Part shown: positions 17,110-27,139 of the stretch, in pieces
How positions within the stretch are numbered: position 1 is the stretch's first letter
Layout of the letters: each line of letters opens with the position of its first letter
Source of the DNA: Mesotaenium endlicherianum
Lineage: Eukaryota > Streptophyta > Zygnematophyceae > Zygnematales > Mesotaeniaceae
Length of the DNA stretch: 27,209 bases
Assembly (NCBI GenBank): GCA_009602735.1
Contig: WELA01012513.1
Span: forward strand, 87,988 to 115,196
Direction: 5' to 3'
Position numbers and translations under genes: made by a program
Notes under the pieces: generated by a model
What the model was told of the DNA's origin: nothing
The model's database searches: none
The model's input: only the letters and a program-made list of their open reading frames with translations

Positions 17110-18685
17110 GTAAGAGCTGTCTGGCCAAACTCTTTTATCAGAGGAATGCATTGATCGATGCCTACTGTTAATGAAGACCCACAAGCTATAACTCCATGCA
17201 TGTCTACATCATAGAGACCCCCTAAAAACTGCACAAATTTAAAACCCCGCAACGTCTTTTGTGTATAAACTCAATGACGTCAGCATCATTGCACAATCAG
17301 CAAAAGGACCGGTAATCCATCAAATTCGGCTATGTGAGATTCGAGAACCATGAACTGGCACCACTAATTCTTAAATAACTCCCCAACATTTGCCTACATT
17401 TGTCCTGATCATTGGCTTCCTTCGTCACCAAAATTGACTGGATACTCTATATTATCATGTTCAATGTACACTTGATGATACCATTGATGCCCATATCTTA
17501 TGTAAGCTATTCATATTAACGTAACCGTCAATCTGTCACTGATACTAGTAAGAATGTACTTATCTACCTAAAAGGTCATATAAAGTCACGATGTACGTCT
17601 GTCTTTGGGTCACGTTTTGAGCTTTTGCACATGATATCACTGATCCAAGACATATCTGTTGCGATGAGGTCAATAATGTCAGGTTACACATGGATTGCCA
17701 GCATTTTGTTGTCCAATTGTTGACGACTTTTTTGTGAGAAGCCAGTCTCATAGTGCTTATGACTGTTAAGTTGGTAGGAACCTCATTAGTGTCCACATAA
17801 TTCTGTGTTAGATTTTCATTGAATGTCACGGACTGCCAGAGAATTGTCTTGTCAATTGTGATGTTTGTACCTAATGGTTGAGGTACATCGTTATTTGTTG
17901 AGTGTCAAGGTCAACGTCCCAATTTTCTACATGTGGCTGCATTCAGAATTTGTTGCATAGAAAAGGCACATTTTAGCATTGTGTACCTTAAGTGCACTTT
18001 GCAACATACTGCATGATATCATGTGAGGTAGATTATGGTGCGTGGCTAAGTACACATCACTGGCATTCTACCACGCTGCTCAATCTCTACTTGCTTCAGA
18101 GTATTGAGCCACCATCATTTTGTAAGCCCTATGCTTTCCTGGCCGGGCATAGTCTGGCCTAAAGAATTCTAGGACATCAAATACAGCCCTGGAGATACTG
18201 ATTGACTAATAACCAAACTAGTGATCGTGTGAGCTTGACCGTAAGGAACACGACGTACAAGAAATGAACTAATTGTAGGGCTACTCTGACCCTGCCAGGA
18301 GCTGTATTCATCATACAGACAACTGTTTAAGCTAGAATCATTGGGAGTTCTGTGCTCCACTGTCACAGGATACTCTGATGGAATGGTAAGTGTGCTAGCT
18401 AGATATGATTACCGAGAGACATTCTCTAGCTCCATTTCTAGCTACTATGTCTAAATGCATGCTCATGACATTATCGTAGTTCCTCGTGTGCAGTTTGGAG
18501 GCAATTTCGTTCAACACAAAAGTAACCCTTTCAATATATCTTTGATGTGACTAAGCTTTATTTAAGAGTTGTCCCTGGTGAACTAATGCAGGAAATGTTG
18601 TGACAGCTACACAGAAGGTTTGGCTAAGGTGACTTATGGATGCTCATACGATGTCCGCTTGACCTGTGCCCGTTGCTTGCTGCAG
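17110..18685 (+). other. AP2 gene intron 1 (1576 nt)
   Basis: GTAAGA donor; TTGCTGCAG acceptor. Joining the exons restores AP2 repeat 1 without a gap (YDR then ASYVLY). The intron is AT-rich, and I see no gene or repeat in it. Confidence 0.8.
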
Positions 18686-19113
18686 GGCATCCTATGTGCT
18701 TTACAAGGATCCAACAAAGCTCAACTTTGCCTTGACGGCAGATGAAAAGGAGGAGCTCATTGCGACGACGTGGGAGGAATTCTTTGTTAATCTGAAGGCA
18801 GAGAACGCAAAGAAGACGTTAAGCAGGAAGACTTCCCAGTATAGGGGAGTATCCTGGTCATCAAGGTCAAACAAGTGGGAGACAAAGATTTCCGAAAATG
18901 GACGCAAAAGACGTATTGGATTCTATTCAGACGAATCCGAGGCGGCAGCAGCCTACGATGAGGCCCTTCTCCTGCGGGACGGGCCAGATGCGTTGACCAA
19001 TGCAGCGTTCCCGCAGAGCTTCTCGGCGGACGTCATAGAGCAGAGGGCGAAGCTGCAGGCCCTTCGCCGTGCGAATGCTGTGGCTGCTGAACTGGGTTCT
19101 GACATTTTCGAAG
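18686..19113 (+). CDS. AP2-family transcription factor, exon 2 (end of repeat 1, linker, second AP2 domain)
   Basis: It begins with the end of repeat 1 (ASYVLYKDPTKLNF) and an acidic linker of about 35 residues (TADEKEELIATTWEEFFVNL). The complete second AP2 domain follows: SQYRGVSWSSRSNKWETKI, RKRRIGFYSDESEAAAAYDE and GPDALTNAAFP. The YRG and RAYD-type elements (here AAYDE) are recognisable; the WLG block reads IGFY. Two AP2 repeats joined by a linker are the layout of the AP2/ANT-like group, but the linker is not the conserved land-plant one. The exon ends GAAG|GTGAGA. Confidence 0.88.
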
Positions 19114-19497
19114 GTGAGACAGGCTCTACCTTCTTGATATCTTTGGGCCTTGTGTTAAAAATTCTGCATGACGGTGTCTTGATGCACAACTAGTATAGTT
19201 GTGTGACTGGGGGCTTCCGTGTATGTTAAGATTGACGTGTACTTTCTAGTGCGTATTCTCCCTCGTCACTCTCCTCCACATAGGGCTGGCAAACATGAGT
19301 AAATCGCCATTTGTGATCATGGCGAGGAGGGAGGTCCGGTCAAAACTAATGTTCTTTTTGCTGCCAGCCACCGCAGCGTATGTGTAATATATCACCAGTA
19401 AGCCATTTTTGAATGTCCCCCTCGACATACCACACCTTTTCTAAGTGTGCGTTGTAAGTTGTGCATTGCCAGCTGTTTCTATAACTGCAAATAATTA

Positions 19498-19520
19498 GCA
19501 CCCCCCCCCACCCCCCCTCT
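19498..19520 (+). repeat. Poly-C tract in AP2 gene intron 2
   Basis: Two C runs broken by one A, followed by a pyrimidine stretch. It lies within 50 bp of the intron 2 acceptor and may serve as part of its polypyrimidine tract. Confidence 0.6.
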
Positions 19521-19543
19521 TTTGGTTAATCTTTATCATGTAG

Positions 19544-19636
19544 GAGCTGAGGTGCTCCCTAGAAGCGAGCGTCGCACTCGACACACGGTGCGACGCGACA
19601 ATTCCAAGGAGCCCTCAGACGACCCGGCTGCACCAG
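19544..19636 (+). CDS. AP2-family transcription factor, exon 3 (basic)
   Basis: 93 nt, phase 1 at both ends. It encodes a basic stretch (LPRSERRTRHTVRRDNSKEP) that could be a nuclear localisation signal, then DDPAAP. The acceptor is CATGTAG. The donor CAG|GTCCGT is weak; if it is not used, the frame would read through a 24-bp minisatellite to a stop at 19876. The continuing phase-1 acidic exons make splicing the better reading. Confidence 0.65.
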
Positions 19637-19724
19637 GTCCGTTGATGCTGACATGGCTGCACATTTTAGTGCGTTCTTTTGACGTGCCCCGTATATTTGT
19701 TGGATTTAGGCTGGCTTGGCATCG

Positions 19725-19837
19725 GTGCTGCCACTGGACTGGTCTGGTGCTGCCAGATGGCTTGGCTCAAGTGCTGCCACTTGGCTTGGTTCAAGTGCTG
19801 CCACTTGGCTCGGCTCAAGTGCTACCATGGGGCTTGG
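19725..19837 (+). repeat. 24-bp minisatellite in AP2 gene intron 3
   Basis: Tandem copies of a 24-bp unit (GTGCTGCCACTTGGCTTGGT plus 4 bases) start at 19747, 19771 and 19795. There is a partial copy at 19819 and a diverged one before 19747. The unit is a multiple of three, so frames stay open across it and create spurious ORFs on both strands. Confidence 0.8.
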
Positions 19838-20249
19838 TGCCGCCTGTGGCTTCTCTGGCAAAGGCATGCGTAAAGTAAGCTTCTCGTTTGACAACGCTAG
19901 AAATGTTCAGGGCCCCTTTCAAAAATCCTTTAAAAGCTTTGCATTTTTTACTCTGCACCTGCATAGTCTAGGTTTCAGACACAATGCTTAGGCTTTTGCC
20001 ATGACTTGATTTCTGAAGTGCCGGGAGTTGTGAAAATGCCACATGTCATCATCTAAGGGGCCCTTCACATCGTGAGGCCTATCTGCCGCCTGCTGAACAA
20101 AAATGCCCGAGGCGGCGCTGGCTTGTCAGGCCTGCAAACGTGCAAGAGTGCTTTTTCATTGCTTTCAGCTCCACATCAGTCACCTTTTAATATGGCTGGC
20201 GTTTTCTGAATTGGGTGTTACCCTCAACTGAATATTTTGTGCGACACAG

Positions 20250-20366
20250 GGAAGCAAGAGGACAATGCTGTGGCGGCTCCGGATTCGGCTGCCTCGGATT
20301 CTGACAGCAACTCCGACAGCGACTCTGACTCTGATTCTGCGTTCAGCGATACGGGCTCAGATACAG
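20250..20366 (+). CDS. AP2-family transcription factor, exon 4 (Ser/Asp-rich)
   Basis: 117 nt, phase 1 at both ends. It encodes a low-complexity Ser-Asp run (SDSDSNSDSDSDSDSAFSDT), a possible casein-kinase-2 target or acidic activation segment. Acceptor CGACACAG; donor ACAG|GTACTT. Confidence 0.68.
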
Positions 20367-20722
20367 GTACTTGACGTGCACGCTTGAGCTCCGACTTACA
20401 GGTGGCTCAGGGGGCGCCCTTGTATGACCTTTTCTAACATGAATCGTCTGCGTGTCTTTTCTTTCTCTTTCGTCAATTCTACTGCTGAAGGAGGAGCTCA
20501 TGCGTTGATATTCTTGCAACAAGCAGCTTTCCAGAAACTTAGCAAGCTGCTCCTAAGCAATCCAGTCATGAAACAAGCAGAGCAGCAACCACCGCCGCAT
20601 GCTACCATGTCAAGCAGCTCGTTAAATCATCTCAAATCAGGCCCCTCCCGCCCCTCCACAAGCGAGCATACCACGCAGTCGTTTTCTGAAAAAGATTAAC
20701 AGGCTCTTGCAGGCGTGCACAG

Positions 20723-20773
20723 GTGAGGAAGCCCGCTGGGAAACTTCCAAGCTGGCTGACGATGGGCCCCTGG
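20723..20773 (+). CDS. AP2-family transcription factor, exon 5 (51 nt)
   Basis: A small exon coding for EEARWETSKLADDGPL, with acceptor GTGCACAG and donor CTGG|GTACGC. Phase 1 at both ends. It could be skipped without changing the frame. An alternative AG ten bases earlier (20712) would introduce a stop. Confidence 0.6.
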
Positions 20774-20828
20774 GTACGCAAGTGCGCATGAGTACCTGAA
20801 AGTGGCCCCCTTACTGGTGTGTGTGCAG

Positions 20829-20950
20829 ATTCGGAGGAGGCAGGGGTGGAGCATGAGGAGGCGGCCATGGATTGGGCGTTGGACCGCGGCGTGCCGTACG
20901 CCCCGTTTAACTCCTTCCTCTCAGACTTCCAAACTCCCACATCCTCATAA
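20829..20950 (+). CDS. AP2-family transcription factor, exon 6 (C-terminus)
   Basis: It begins after GTGTGCAG and encodes an acidic segment (DSEEAGVEHEEAAMDWALDR) and a hydrophobic/Pro-rich tail ending SDFQTPTSS, with TAA at 20948-20950. The acidic region with embedded Trp, Leu and Phe resembles an activation domain. Confidence 0.68.
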
Positions 20951-21398
20951 GAGCTGATTTGTATGTTGAGGCTACCGAAAACTGGTAGTGGTGCTGGTGC
21001 TGGTATTGGTGCTGGTGCTGGATGAATGGTTGTTCATGAGGTTGTGAGGTGTGCGCAACTTGCCTGTTCCAAGTGTTTGCGACTCACTTGGGCGTGCCAA
21101 GAGAGCGCAGGCTATGCCTGCCTGGGCATAATAAGCAAAGCAGAATTTGGTATCTGCGTTAACCTCATAACCAGAGCACCCTCCTGCAAGCCGTGCCACC
21201 TGTCACATCCGTTGAACACGGGCCACAGCTGCCCCTGAGTCTGGCATGTGGTCCACTCTTGTTCGGCCGAGTGCCATCTGCTTGTTGCTCCTCACGCTCT
21301 TCACGCTTCTGAACGCGTTGGCTCGTGTGCCATGTGGCAAGCTTGGAGAGCACGTCTCTTAGAGTTGTGCAAGTGTATGTGAGTGAATGTGTCTGTAG
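20951..21398 (+). other. Spacer between AP2 gene and the next gene
   Basis: A short GCTGGT repeat lies at 20990-21022. The first exon of the downstream gene should lie here or earlier, because the exon at 21399 needs one upstream base to complete its first codon, but I could not identify it. Confidence 0.45.
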
Positions 21399-21555
21399 CT
21401 TTCAACCACGTGCACACTGCGCTGCCTGTGGGACGGAGCAGCTTGATGCTGACACTGGGGCTCGATGGACGGTGCAGATTGGATGAGCTGCTGACGATCG
21501 AGTGCGTAGTTTCAAACGGCTACCAGGTCTCGCCTAAGTTGCAGCAGCTTGTCAG
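21399..21555 (+). CDS. Unknown acidic protein, internal exon
   Basis: It follows acceptor TGTCTGTAG and ends GTCAG|GTAGGC (phase 2). It encodes FNHVHTALPVGRSSLMLTLG, then LDGRCRLDELLTIECVVSNG and YQVSPKLQQLV, a compact, well-mixed sequence that looks like a folded domain; I do not recognise the family. An internal ATG (21446) is an alternative start. The next exon starts with the one base needed to complete its last codon, giving an uninterrupted frame. Confidence 0.58.
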
Positions 21556-21914
21556 GTAGGCATGCCACGTGGCACTTAATGAGTGGCACTCGTGCACTCT
21601 CCATGCTTCCTGTATCGTCTCATCGTCGGCTTCCCTACTGCTCAGGTTACACTGCTTTTTTCACACCTTGACCTAAGTCCGCAGGCCCTCAGACCCGCAC
21701 CCTGGACCCAAATGCCCTGAAATACCTGTAGAGATGCCTTGTTACCACTGGAAGTCTTTCCAAAGTCAATCTGCACTCCTTCTGGCTTTCCACGCGTACT
21801 CTTTGCTGCGTGGCTTCTCGTTTTGTCTCCCACATGCGTGGCTTTATGCGTTGAAACAGAATATGGTAGAGAAGCTAGATGTACTTACCAACTCTTGGGC
21901 TTTCGGGACTGCAG

Positions 21915-22918
21915 GGCGTTCCGGCAGGCAGTCCCGCGTTTGCCAAAGATGCAGCAGCTGCAGCAGCAGCAGCAGCAGGAGGAGGAGGAACCGCCAGCGT
22001 GCCACATGTCGCTTACAGAGTGGCCCAACCCGTGGTGCAAGAAGGTGGAGCTGCCGTGCCAGCTGGACGTGAATGGCGAAATCATCGGCCCCCCTTTGGA
22101 GGTCCTGGAAGTGCACAAGAATACCACCTACTTGGAAATCGGAGCTGAGTATTCGGGCGTCGGTGGGAACGCAAAGCAGCGAGAGCGGGAGCAGGAGCCG
22201 AACTTGGACCTGGACCCGGAGTCTGAGGAGGGGGCAGAGGGCGGGGGGAAGAGCACCAGCACTCAGCATGCACTTCTCGGGTTTGACGATTTTCTCGGAG
22301 GAGGCGTAACGACCCCCGTCTCGGCACGTGAGGCTGGGGTGGAGGGCGCAAGGGACCCAAGTGGGGATGAGAATGGAGGAGAGGAGGGGGAGAGCGTGAA
22401 CTGCGGTGCTGGAGGCGCAGATGGCGGCTGCGTTGCTGCTGAGAGAGAAAGTTCTCCACCCCCTGATGTGATGAAGCTGCTGGGCATCTTCCTGCGCACC
22501 AAGCAGGCCCGCGCAGATCTGGACGTGTGTGCAGCAGAGCTGCAGAGAGAGCTTAGGGCAGGGACAGGTGTTGAGGATCAAACAAGGGGGTGGGGTTTCG
22601 AGGCAGAGGTGGAGGAGGACTTGGAAGGGGAGGGTTCAGCAGAGGAGCAGGAGGGGGCTGAGGAGGAGGAAGAGGGGGAGGGTGATGTGGGCGATGAAGA
22701 GGAGAACGTGGCAGCAGTGGAGGAGGAGGCGGAGGAGGAGACGGAGGAGGAGGAGGAGGTGCCCAAAGAGGAGGAGGAGGGACTGGAGACGGTGATGGGA
22801 GCTGGCTACTACTTGGCGTTTGGCAGGAGAGCGGAGGAGAGCTCTGACGACGACACGTGGCTGAGCGCAGCCGAGGAGCGGAGGCTTGACAAGTGGAACG
22901 AGGGGTACTACAATGACG
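21915..22918 (+). CDS. Unknown acidic protein, main exon (poly-Gln, very acidic)
   Basis: After acceptor GGACTGCAG the frame is open for 1004 nt. It begins AFRQAVPRLPKMQQL, then a short poly-Gln run encoded by CAG, then a folded-looking block (LTEWPNPWCKKVELPCQLDV and PPLEVLEVHKNTTYLEI). A long acidic low-complexity region and a helix (MKLLGIFLRTKQARADLDV) follow. An extreme Glu-rich tract (about 22596-22790) precedes YYLAFGRRAEESSDDDTWLS and EERRLDKWNEGYYNDG. The donor is GACG|GTGCGT (phase 1). Such proteins are often nuclear chaperones or chromatin factors, but no family motif supports a function. Confidence 0.62.
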
Positions 22919-23137
22919 GTGCGTCACGACGGCGTTTGCTGTCTATAGACTTTTCTCATACGCCTCCCTCCTTCCTTCCCTCTGACCCCCTCCCACGGGT
23001 TTTTATTTTGGGGGGGGGGGGGGAGGAGGGGCAAGAGCCGGGAATTGAATTCCTTCCGTTTGGGAACCCAGCTGTTGCCGTTTCACATCTGTGAGCTGCT
23101 CTCTTCTTTAGGAGGGCCTCTCTTAGCCCATAAAACA

Positions 23138-23221
23138 TCATCCTGAGTCGTGATTTCTTTCAATCTAGAAATATGGCCCGTTTAGCGTCATTCTGAATCA
23201 TGATTTCCCTGCATTCTAGAA
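23138..23221 (+). repeat. Imperfect 33-bp duplication
   Basis: Two copies of a CATCCTGAGTCGTGATTTC...TCTAGA unit start at 23138 and 23189, 51 bp apart, in the intron. Confidence 0.55.
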
Positions 23222-23751
23222 AGGTAGAGATGTTGAGGTAGTCGTCCGTGCGTTGCTCGAAAGTTCTTGAAAGTCTTACTCAGCAACAAACATCGACGCA
23301 AGGACAGGTGGACAGGTGGACAGCCTCTTACCTGTGGCCCTGCGGTGATGCCATGTGCAGAGGACCGCAAGCGAGGGTGGACCCGCGGCGCTGTCGACTT
23401 CGTCGAGAAATGTCAGCTTGCATGCCACCTGTCACTCCTGCATCTCCGCCATTCTTGCAACGGATGTCCCACTCAAATTTGAACGCCCCTTTAAGTGTGC
23501 CGCAAGGCGTCCAGCAGACGTCAGGGGAGCAGGTTTGCATGATGCAGATGTGGCAACCTGTGCTGCATGAGGCTGGAAGAAAGTATCAAGTTTGGAAGGA
23601 AGTGAAACTTGTGATTTGTGTTTTGGTCGTTAAGCTCAAACAACATGCGGTAGAGCATAAGTATAGATTCTACTGATACTGAGAGTGAATCGTTGGATCA
23701 GCGTAGGGCACAAATAATTCCGGCTTAGCCATCCAAGTCTGTCTCTTTCAG

Positions 23752-23755
23752 GATG
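23752..23755 (+). CDS. Possible 4-nt microexon (or terminal exon with stop at 23757)
   Basis: GATG lies between a strong acceptor (GTCTCTTTCAG) and a consensus donor (GTAAGC). Spliced to the phase-1 donor at 22918, it gives Gly-Trp and would feed the exon at 24108 in frame. If the donor is ignored the frame stops at once at TAA 23757-23759. Confidence 0.3.
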
Positions 23756-23795
23756 GTAAGCCTCTGCCTCATCCTGCATCATAGGAGCATAGCAT

Positions 23796-23831
23796 GTGTA
23801 CGCGCGCGCGTGTGTGTGTGTGTGTATGTGT
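23796..23831. repeat. Alternating purine-pyrimidine (CG)n(TG)n tract
   Basis: About 36 bp of unbroken alternation, including CGCGCGCGCG followed by TG repeats. This is a classic Z-DNA-prone sequence and a microsatellite. Confidence 0.75.
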
Positions 23832-24107
23832 CAATTCATACGCATCTTAGCGCCTGTGCTGTGCTTGCGTGTATGTGTTCAGCTTATTGAAAATGGCCTG
23901 GACGCTCTGAGGGAGCGCAAGGTCGTGCTCTTGTGTGAGCGTAAGACCGCCAAAAAAAACATTGTGACATAGAACCACTGTATAATTCGAGTGCAAGACT
24001 TGGGCGTGCACAGGGCATCTGCGCATGCGCTCGTGCACGTGCACACGTACGAGCGAGTGCCTGTGCTTGTGCTTGCATGTCTCTGCCTCGATACTGACGA
24101 TGGGGAG

Positions 24108-24288
24108 GTATGATGATGTGGCAGCGTACGGTACGAGGGAGTACTTGGCACTCCAGGACGTCCTCGAGAAGGAGATGCTGCCGCCCGCCTTCTGGACCAA
24201 CCCCCTGGACCCCCCCCGGCCCCAAAAGCGGCGCCGGCACCACGCGGAGCCCCAAAGGGATCTGCAGGAGCTGCTTGCGGAGGAGTGA
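24108..24288 (+). CDS. Unknown acidic protein, probable last exon
   Basis: The frame reads YDDVAAYGTREYLALQDVLE, KEMLPPAFWTNPLDPPRP and a basic patch QKRRRHH, then ends at TGA 24286-24288. The patch could be a nuclear localisation signal. The composition is coding-like. The acceptor (GGGGAG at 24107, with a TCTCTGCCTC tract 16 nt upstream) is plausible but not strong. An ATG at 24100 in the same frame is an alternative start of a separate 63-residue ORF. Confidence 0.5.
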
Positions 24289-25765
24289 CTCCTCGCCAGC
24301 CTGCATGCTGCGCATTGGGCCCTGTGGAGCGGTATGTCTCTGTCGGTTGCGGATAGCTGTGCTGCAGTGCGCTGACAGCTGTGCGCCTGTTGAGCTGCTA
24401 ATGCGGGTGCCTGCGCTGCTTTGGAGTCGCCCACCACACTTGCACATGCAAGCAAGCATGCTTCTCGCTCCTCATTGGTTCCTGCTTTACATTGTGTATG
24501 CATATGTGTGCGTGTGCGTGTTTGTGTGCGTGTGTTTGTGGCTCATTTGTGGTGGCCACAGTGACTGTGGACTTTCTACCTTTCTCAAGAGAGTATTGTG
24601 CGCACTTGTGTGAGGCTGAATTACGGTGGTCACTATTTACTTGTGGCTGTTACGGACCAGAAGGACAGGGGTGGGAGTGCGTGTATAGAGAGGCTGCTTC
24701 TTTGGGGCGTCTAACACTGCCATGTTGCCTGCCGCAGGTGTAAAAGGCTATGTCGATCGCCATAGCAACCTGGTCGCTGCAAGCAGTAGGAAGGGCACTG
24801 GCGCAAACAAGCAGGAGCAAAGTTTCCCCAAAGCATCATCAGTTAATTCATTCATCATTCATCCATTCATCATCATTCTTTGGTTATCCATTCTTTGGTC
24901 AATGTGCTTCCTGCACTGATGCCACACACAACAGGACCTCTTTATCCTCTTGCCAGCACTGTTACAGCACAGTACACTAGCATGTGCACTACAGTCTGAA
25001 TTGCACATATAATCATTGCCACTTTGCACCGTACCTATTTTTTGTATCTGTGCATCAATCCCCCAAGCCAAGGGCATAGTAGACAGCAATTAACAATCTA
25101 GTCTATAAGATGTCAAGAACAATACACAAACTTTCAGTTTTGTGACTTACAAGCCTGCTTGCACTTGCCTGACATTGAGCCAGCGAGTTAAGATGATGCA
25201 TCTCTCTCTCTACGTTGTTGAATGTTGAATGTTGTCGAACTTCTTTGGCAACCGTAAAATATAAAATTCACACCAACGCATTCAGATCTGTGATGTCCAC
25301 ACATTCCAACAAAGACTGCATGGTCCTTCCATGTCTCTTTATTAATATTGCTCCCTCTCAAATGGTGGTGCAGGATGTCTAAAAAGTTCAGGATGACGCT
25401 TGAAAATCCTATGGTTATTTGTCCTCCTGCCAACACCGACCCATGAAAGACGTGACACAACAACAAGGCTTCCATTAAAGCAAGCATCTGCACTTCGCCA
25501 CTACTCCCAAGGACATATAAATCACCTGGCATCTCTGCTACGGTTACTTCGGAGAAAATAAATGAATGGAACATCAACCAACGACATAATCTTATCTACC
25601 GCCTCACTTACTTCTACCAGACACTAGCCCTGCCCACCCAGTCCCAAGAGAGGCACAACCCACTGCAGCGCATATCAGATCATTTACCAACGTTGTGCCT
25701 TCACCAAGCACAGGCTGGGTACCTACGGGCCCCGCAAGGGAAAGGGGGGGAAGAGCGAGTGCCGC
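24289..25765. other. Convergent intergenic region
   Basis: It lies between two genes that converge. GT-rich low-complexity sequence occurs at 24504-24540. A minus-strand AATAAA (plus 25338-25343) could end the pectin methylesterase transcript with a 3' UTR of about 420 nt, and a plus-strand AATAAA is at 25557-25562. Long minus-strand ORFs here have no recognisable content. Confidence 0.45.
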
Positions 25766-26169
25766 TTAATGGAAGACGCAGAAATGGTAGCAGTCGATGA
25801 AGCCATAAGGCCCCGTCTGCGGGTGCTTCCTCCGGCAGCAGCTGTAGCAGCTGTTGTTCTTCTTGGCGCCGGCGGCTGTCGTGGTGTAGTTGCACCCGGA
25901 TGCAGAGCGCGGGTCATCGCTCGGCTTCAGCTTGGGGGCGGGCGGCTCGGCTCTCTTGATAGGCGCCACGCCGGGAAGCGGTGAGGGGAGAACGGGGAGC
26001 CACTTGCTGAGTTGGATCCAGTTGGGCGTGACGTAGAACTTGACCTGGGCGGCAGTGAGCGTCCTCTCCCAGAACACGCGGCCCTCCAAGTTGGCACCAA
26101 TGCCCCTATTGTTGTACTCGGCAAAGAACGAGGTGTACCTTCTGGAGGGCACCAGGAAGTTGTCCCAGC
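25766..26169 (-). CDS. Pectin methylesterase, last exon in window
   Basis: On the minus strand, after acceptor GTGCGCAG, the frame gives WDNFLVPSRRYTSFFAEYNN, RGIGANLEGRVFWERTLTAA and FYVTPNWIQLSKWLP. This is the C-terminal part of the right-handed beta-helix of pectinesterases (compare the family pattern ending WLP). The enzyme removes methyl groups from homogalacturonan in the cell wall. The tail after it is unusual: Pro/Lys-rich, then a Cys-rich end (NNSCYSCCRRK, FIDCYHFCVFH), finishing at TAA (25766-25768). Pectinesterases normally stop soon after the WLP motif. Confidence 0.82.
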
Positions 26170-26589
26170 CTGCGCACGTAACAGGGCCACCCAGTTGCCA
26201 GCCCGCTCGTCAGGCTCAGCAGCAGCAAACCTCTCGCACCTGTGGAGAGGGCCACTTGCTCACCTGTATCCTGTAAGACAGCTCCAATGCTACAAACTAC
26301 TACGACTCTTAACGCTCAGTGCAGGTTTGCTTTAGTCGCTGCTGGGGCTAACTGACTGCAGCATGTCTCATTCTTCAGCGACAACAAAGACATGGGACAC
26401 AGAAGACAGGAATGCAGGCAGCAGAAGCTAGGGAGGTTCCAGCAGCTGGAGATTGTGGGGCACCACCGCTACCCATCTGCCAGTCTCACAAAAGAGGAGG
26501 CAGGACTACCCAGATGCCAAATCACAGCACTCCGGGCTCACACAGAGGAAGCCCAGTCAAAATACACCGCACTCCTTGCCGCGGCTCAC

Positions 26590-26671
26590 CTGAGGGCTCC
26601 ACAACGTCCTCCATGTAGCTGTTGGCAAAGATGGTGGTGGAGAACTTGCCCCACGCGCGCCCCAGGAAGCC
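26590..26671 (-). CDS. Pectin methylesterase, catalytic-Arg exon
   Basis: 82 nt starting in phase 0 and ending in phase 1. It encodes GFLGRAWGKFSTTIFANSYM and EDVVEPS. LGRAW holds the conserved active-site Arg and substrate-binding Trp; the Ala in place of Pro is typical of one plant subgroup. Acceptor AATGCAG; donor CTCAG|GTGAGC. Confidence 0.87.
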
Positions 26672-26885
26672 CTGCATTCCCCGACCCAGCAGCGGCAGCC
26701 AGCAACCAACCCCTCCCATCATCAGCCTCCTCCAGATGTGCCCGCTCAAATCACTGGAGCAAGATGCACCCAGCCAAAAAACGCAAATCAAGCAGTTTCT
26801 TCCCTTAAACATCCCCTTGTAGCAGTTGCAGCAGCAGCAGCAGCACCAAAAGGTCCACAGGAGGTATGCAGAGAGAGTGGCTCAC

Positions 26886-26968
26886 CCGGCCCTTGCCCGT
26901 GAGGCGGCACTTGTTGAACACAAAGGCGTTGTCCTCGTACAGGAACCGCTTGCGCTGTGCCACAAAAC
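26886..26968 (-). CDS. Pectin methylesterase, upstream exon
   Basis: 83 nt between CTTACAG and GTGAGC. It encodes FVAQRKRFLYEDNAFVFNKC and RLTGKG, matching the beta-helix strand with the AQ..R and FVF..C pattern just before the catalytic-Arg segment. It joins in frame to the next exon. Exons for the DFIFG motif and the N-terminus are not in the window; they should lie to the right. Confidence 0.82.
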
Positions 26969-27138
26969 CTGTAAGGAGCCACAACCCACCCACGCACACA
27001 CACACAATGAGTACGAGCAGCAACCTGGATGCCGAATGGGTGAATTCTCCAGAACACCCCGCACCCTCCCCTCCCTTTTCAGCGTCAACTCATGCAGAAC
27101 ATGTGGTGTCTAGACACCGCCCTGCCATAGGGAGAGTC

Positions 27139-27139
<1 letters not shown>

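Larger units (their letters stand above)
22919..24107 (+). other. Non-coding region within the acidic-protein gene
   Basis: It contains a G14 run (23010-23023), an imperfect 33-bp duplication (23138-23170 and 23189-23221), a possible 4-nt microexon (23752-23755) and a (CG)n(TG)n tract (23796-23831). No other coding exon is supported. Confidence 0.5.

Noticed and set aside
21739..21914. N-terminal extension of the long acidic frame that looks like a signal peptide (MLPLEVFPKSICTPSGF...)
   Set aside because: A strong acceptor at 21914 joins in phase with the exon at 21399-21555, so this stretch is better explained as intron read in frame. The acidic, poly-Gln protein also does not look secreted.
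22553..22927. Minus-strand Pro-rich ORF
   Set aside because: It is the antisense of the Glu tract in the acidic exon.
23847..24503. Long minus-strand frames opposite the last exon of the acidic gene
   Set aside because: Composition follows the GT-rich repeat and the opposite coding strand; no domain or conserved motif.
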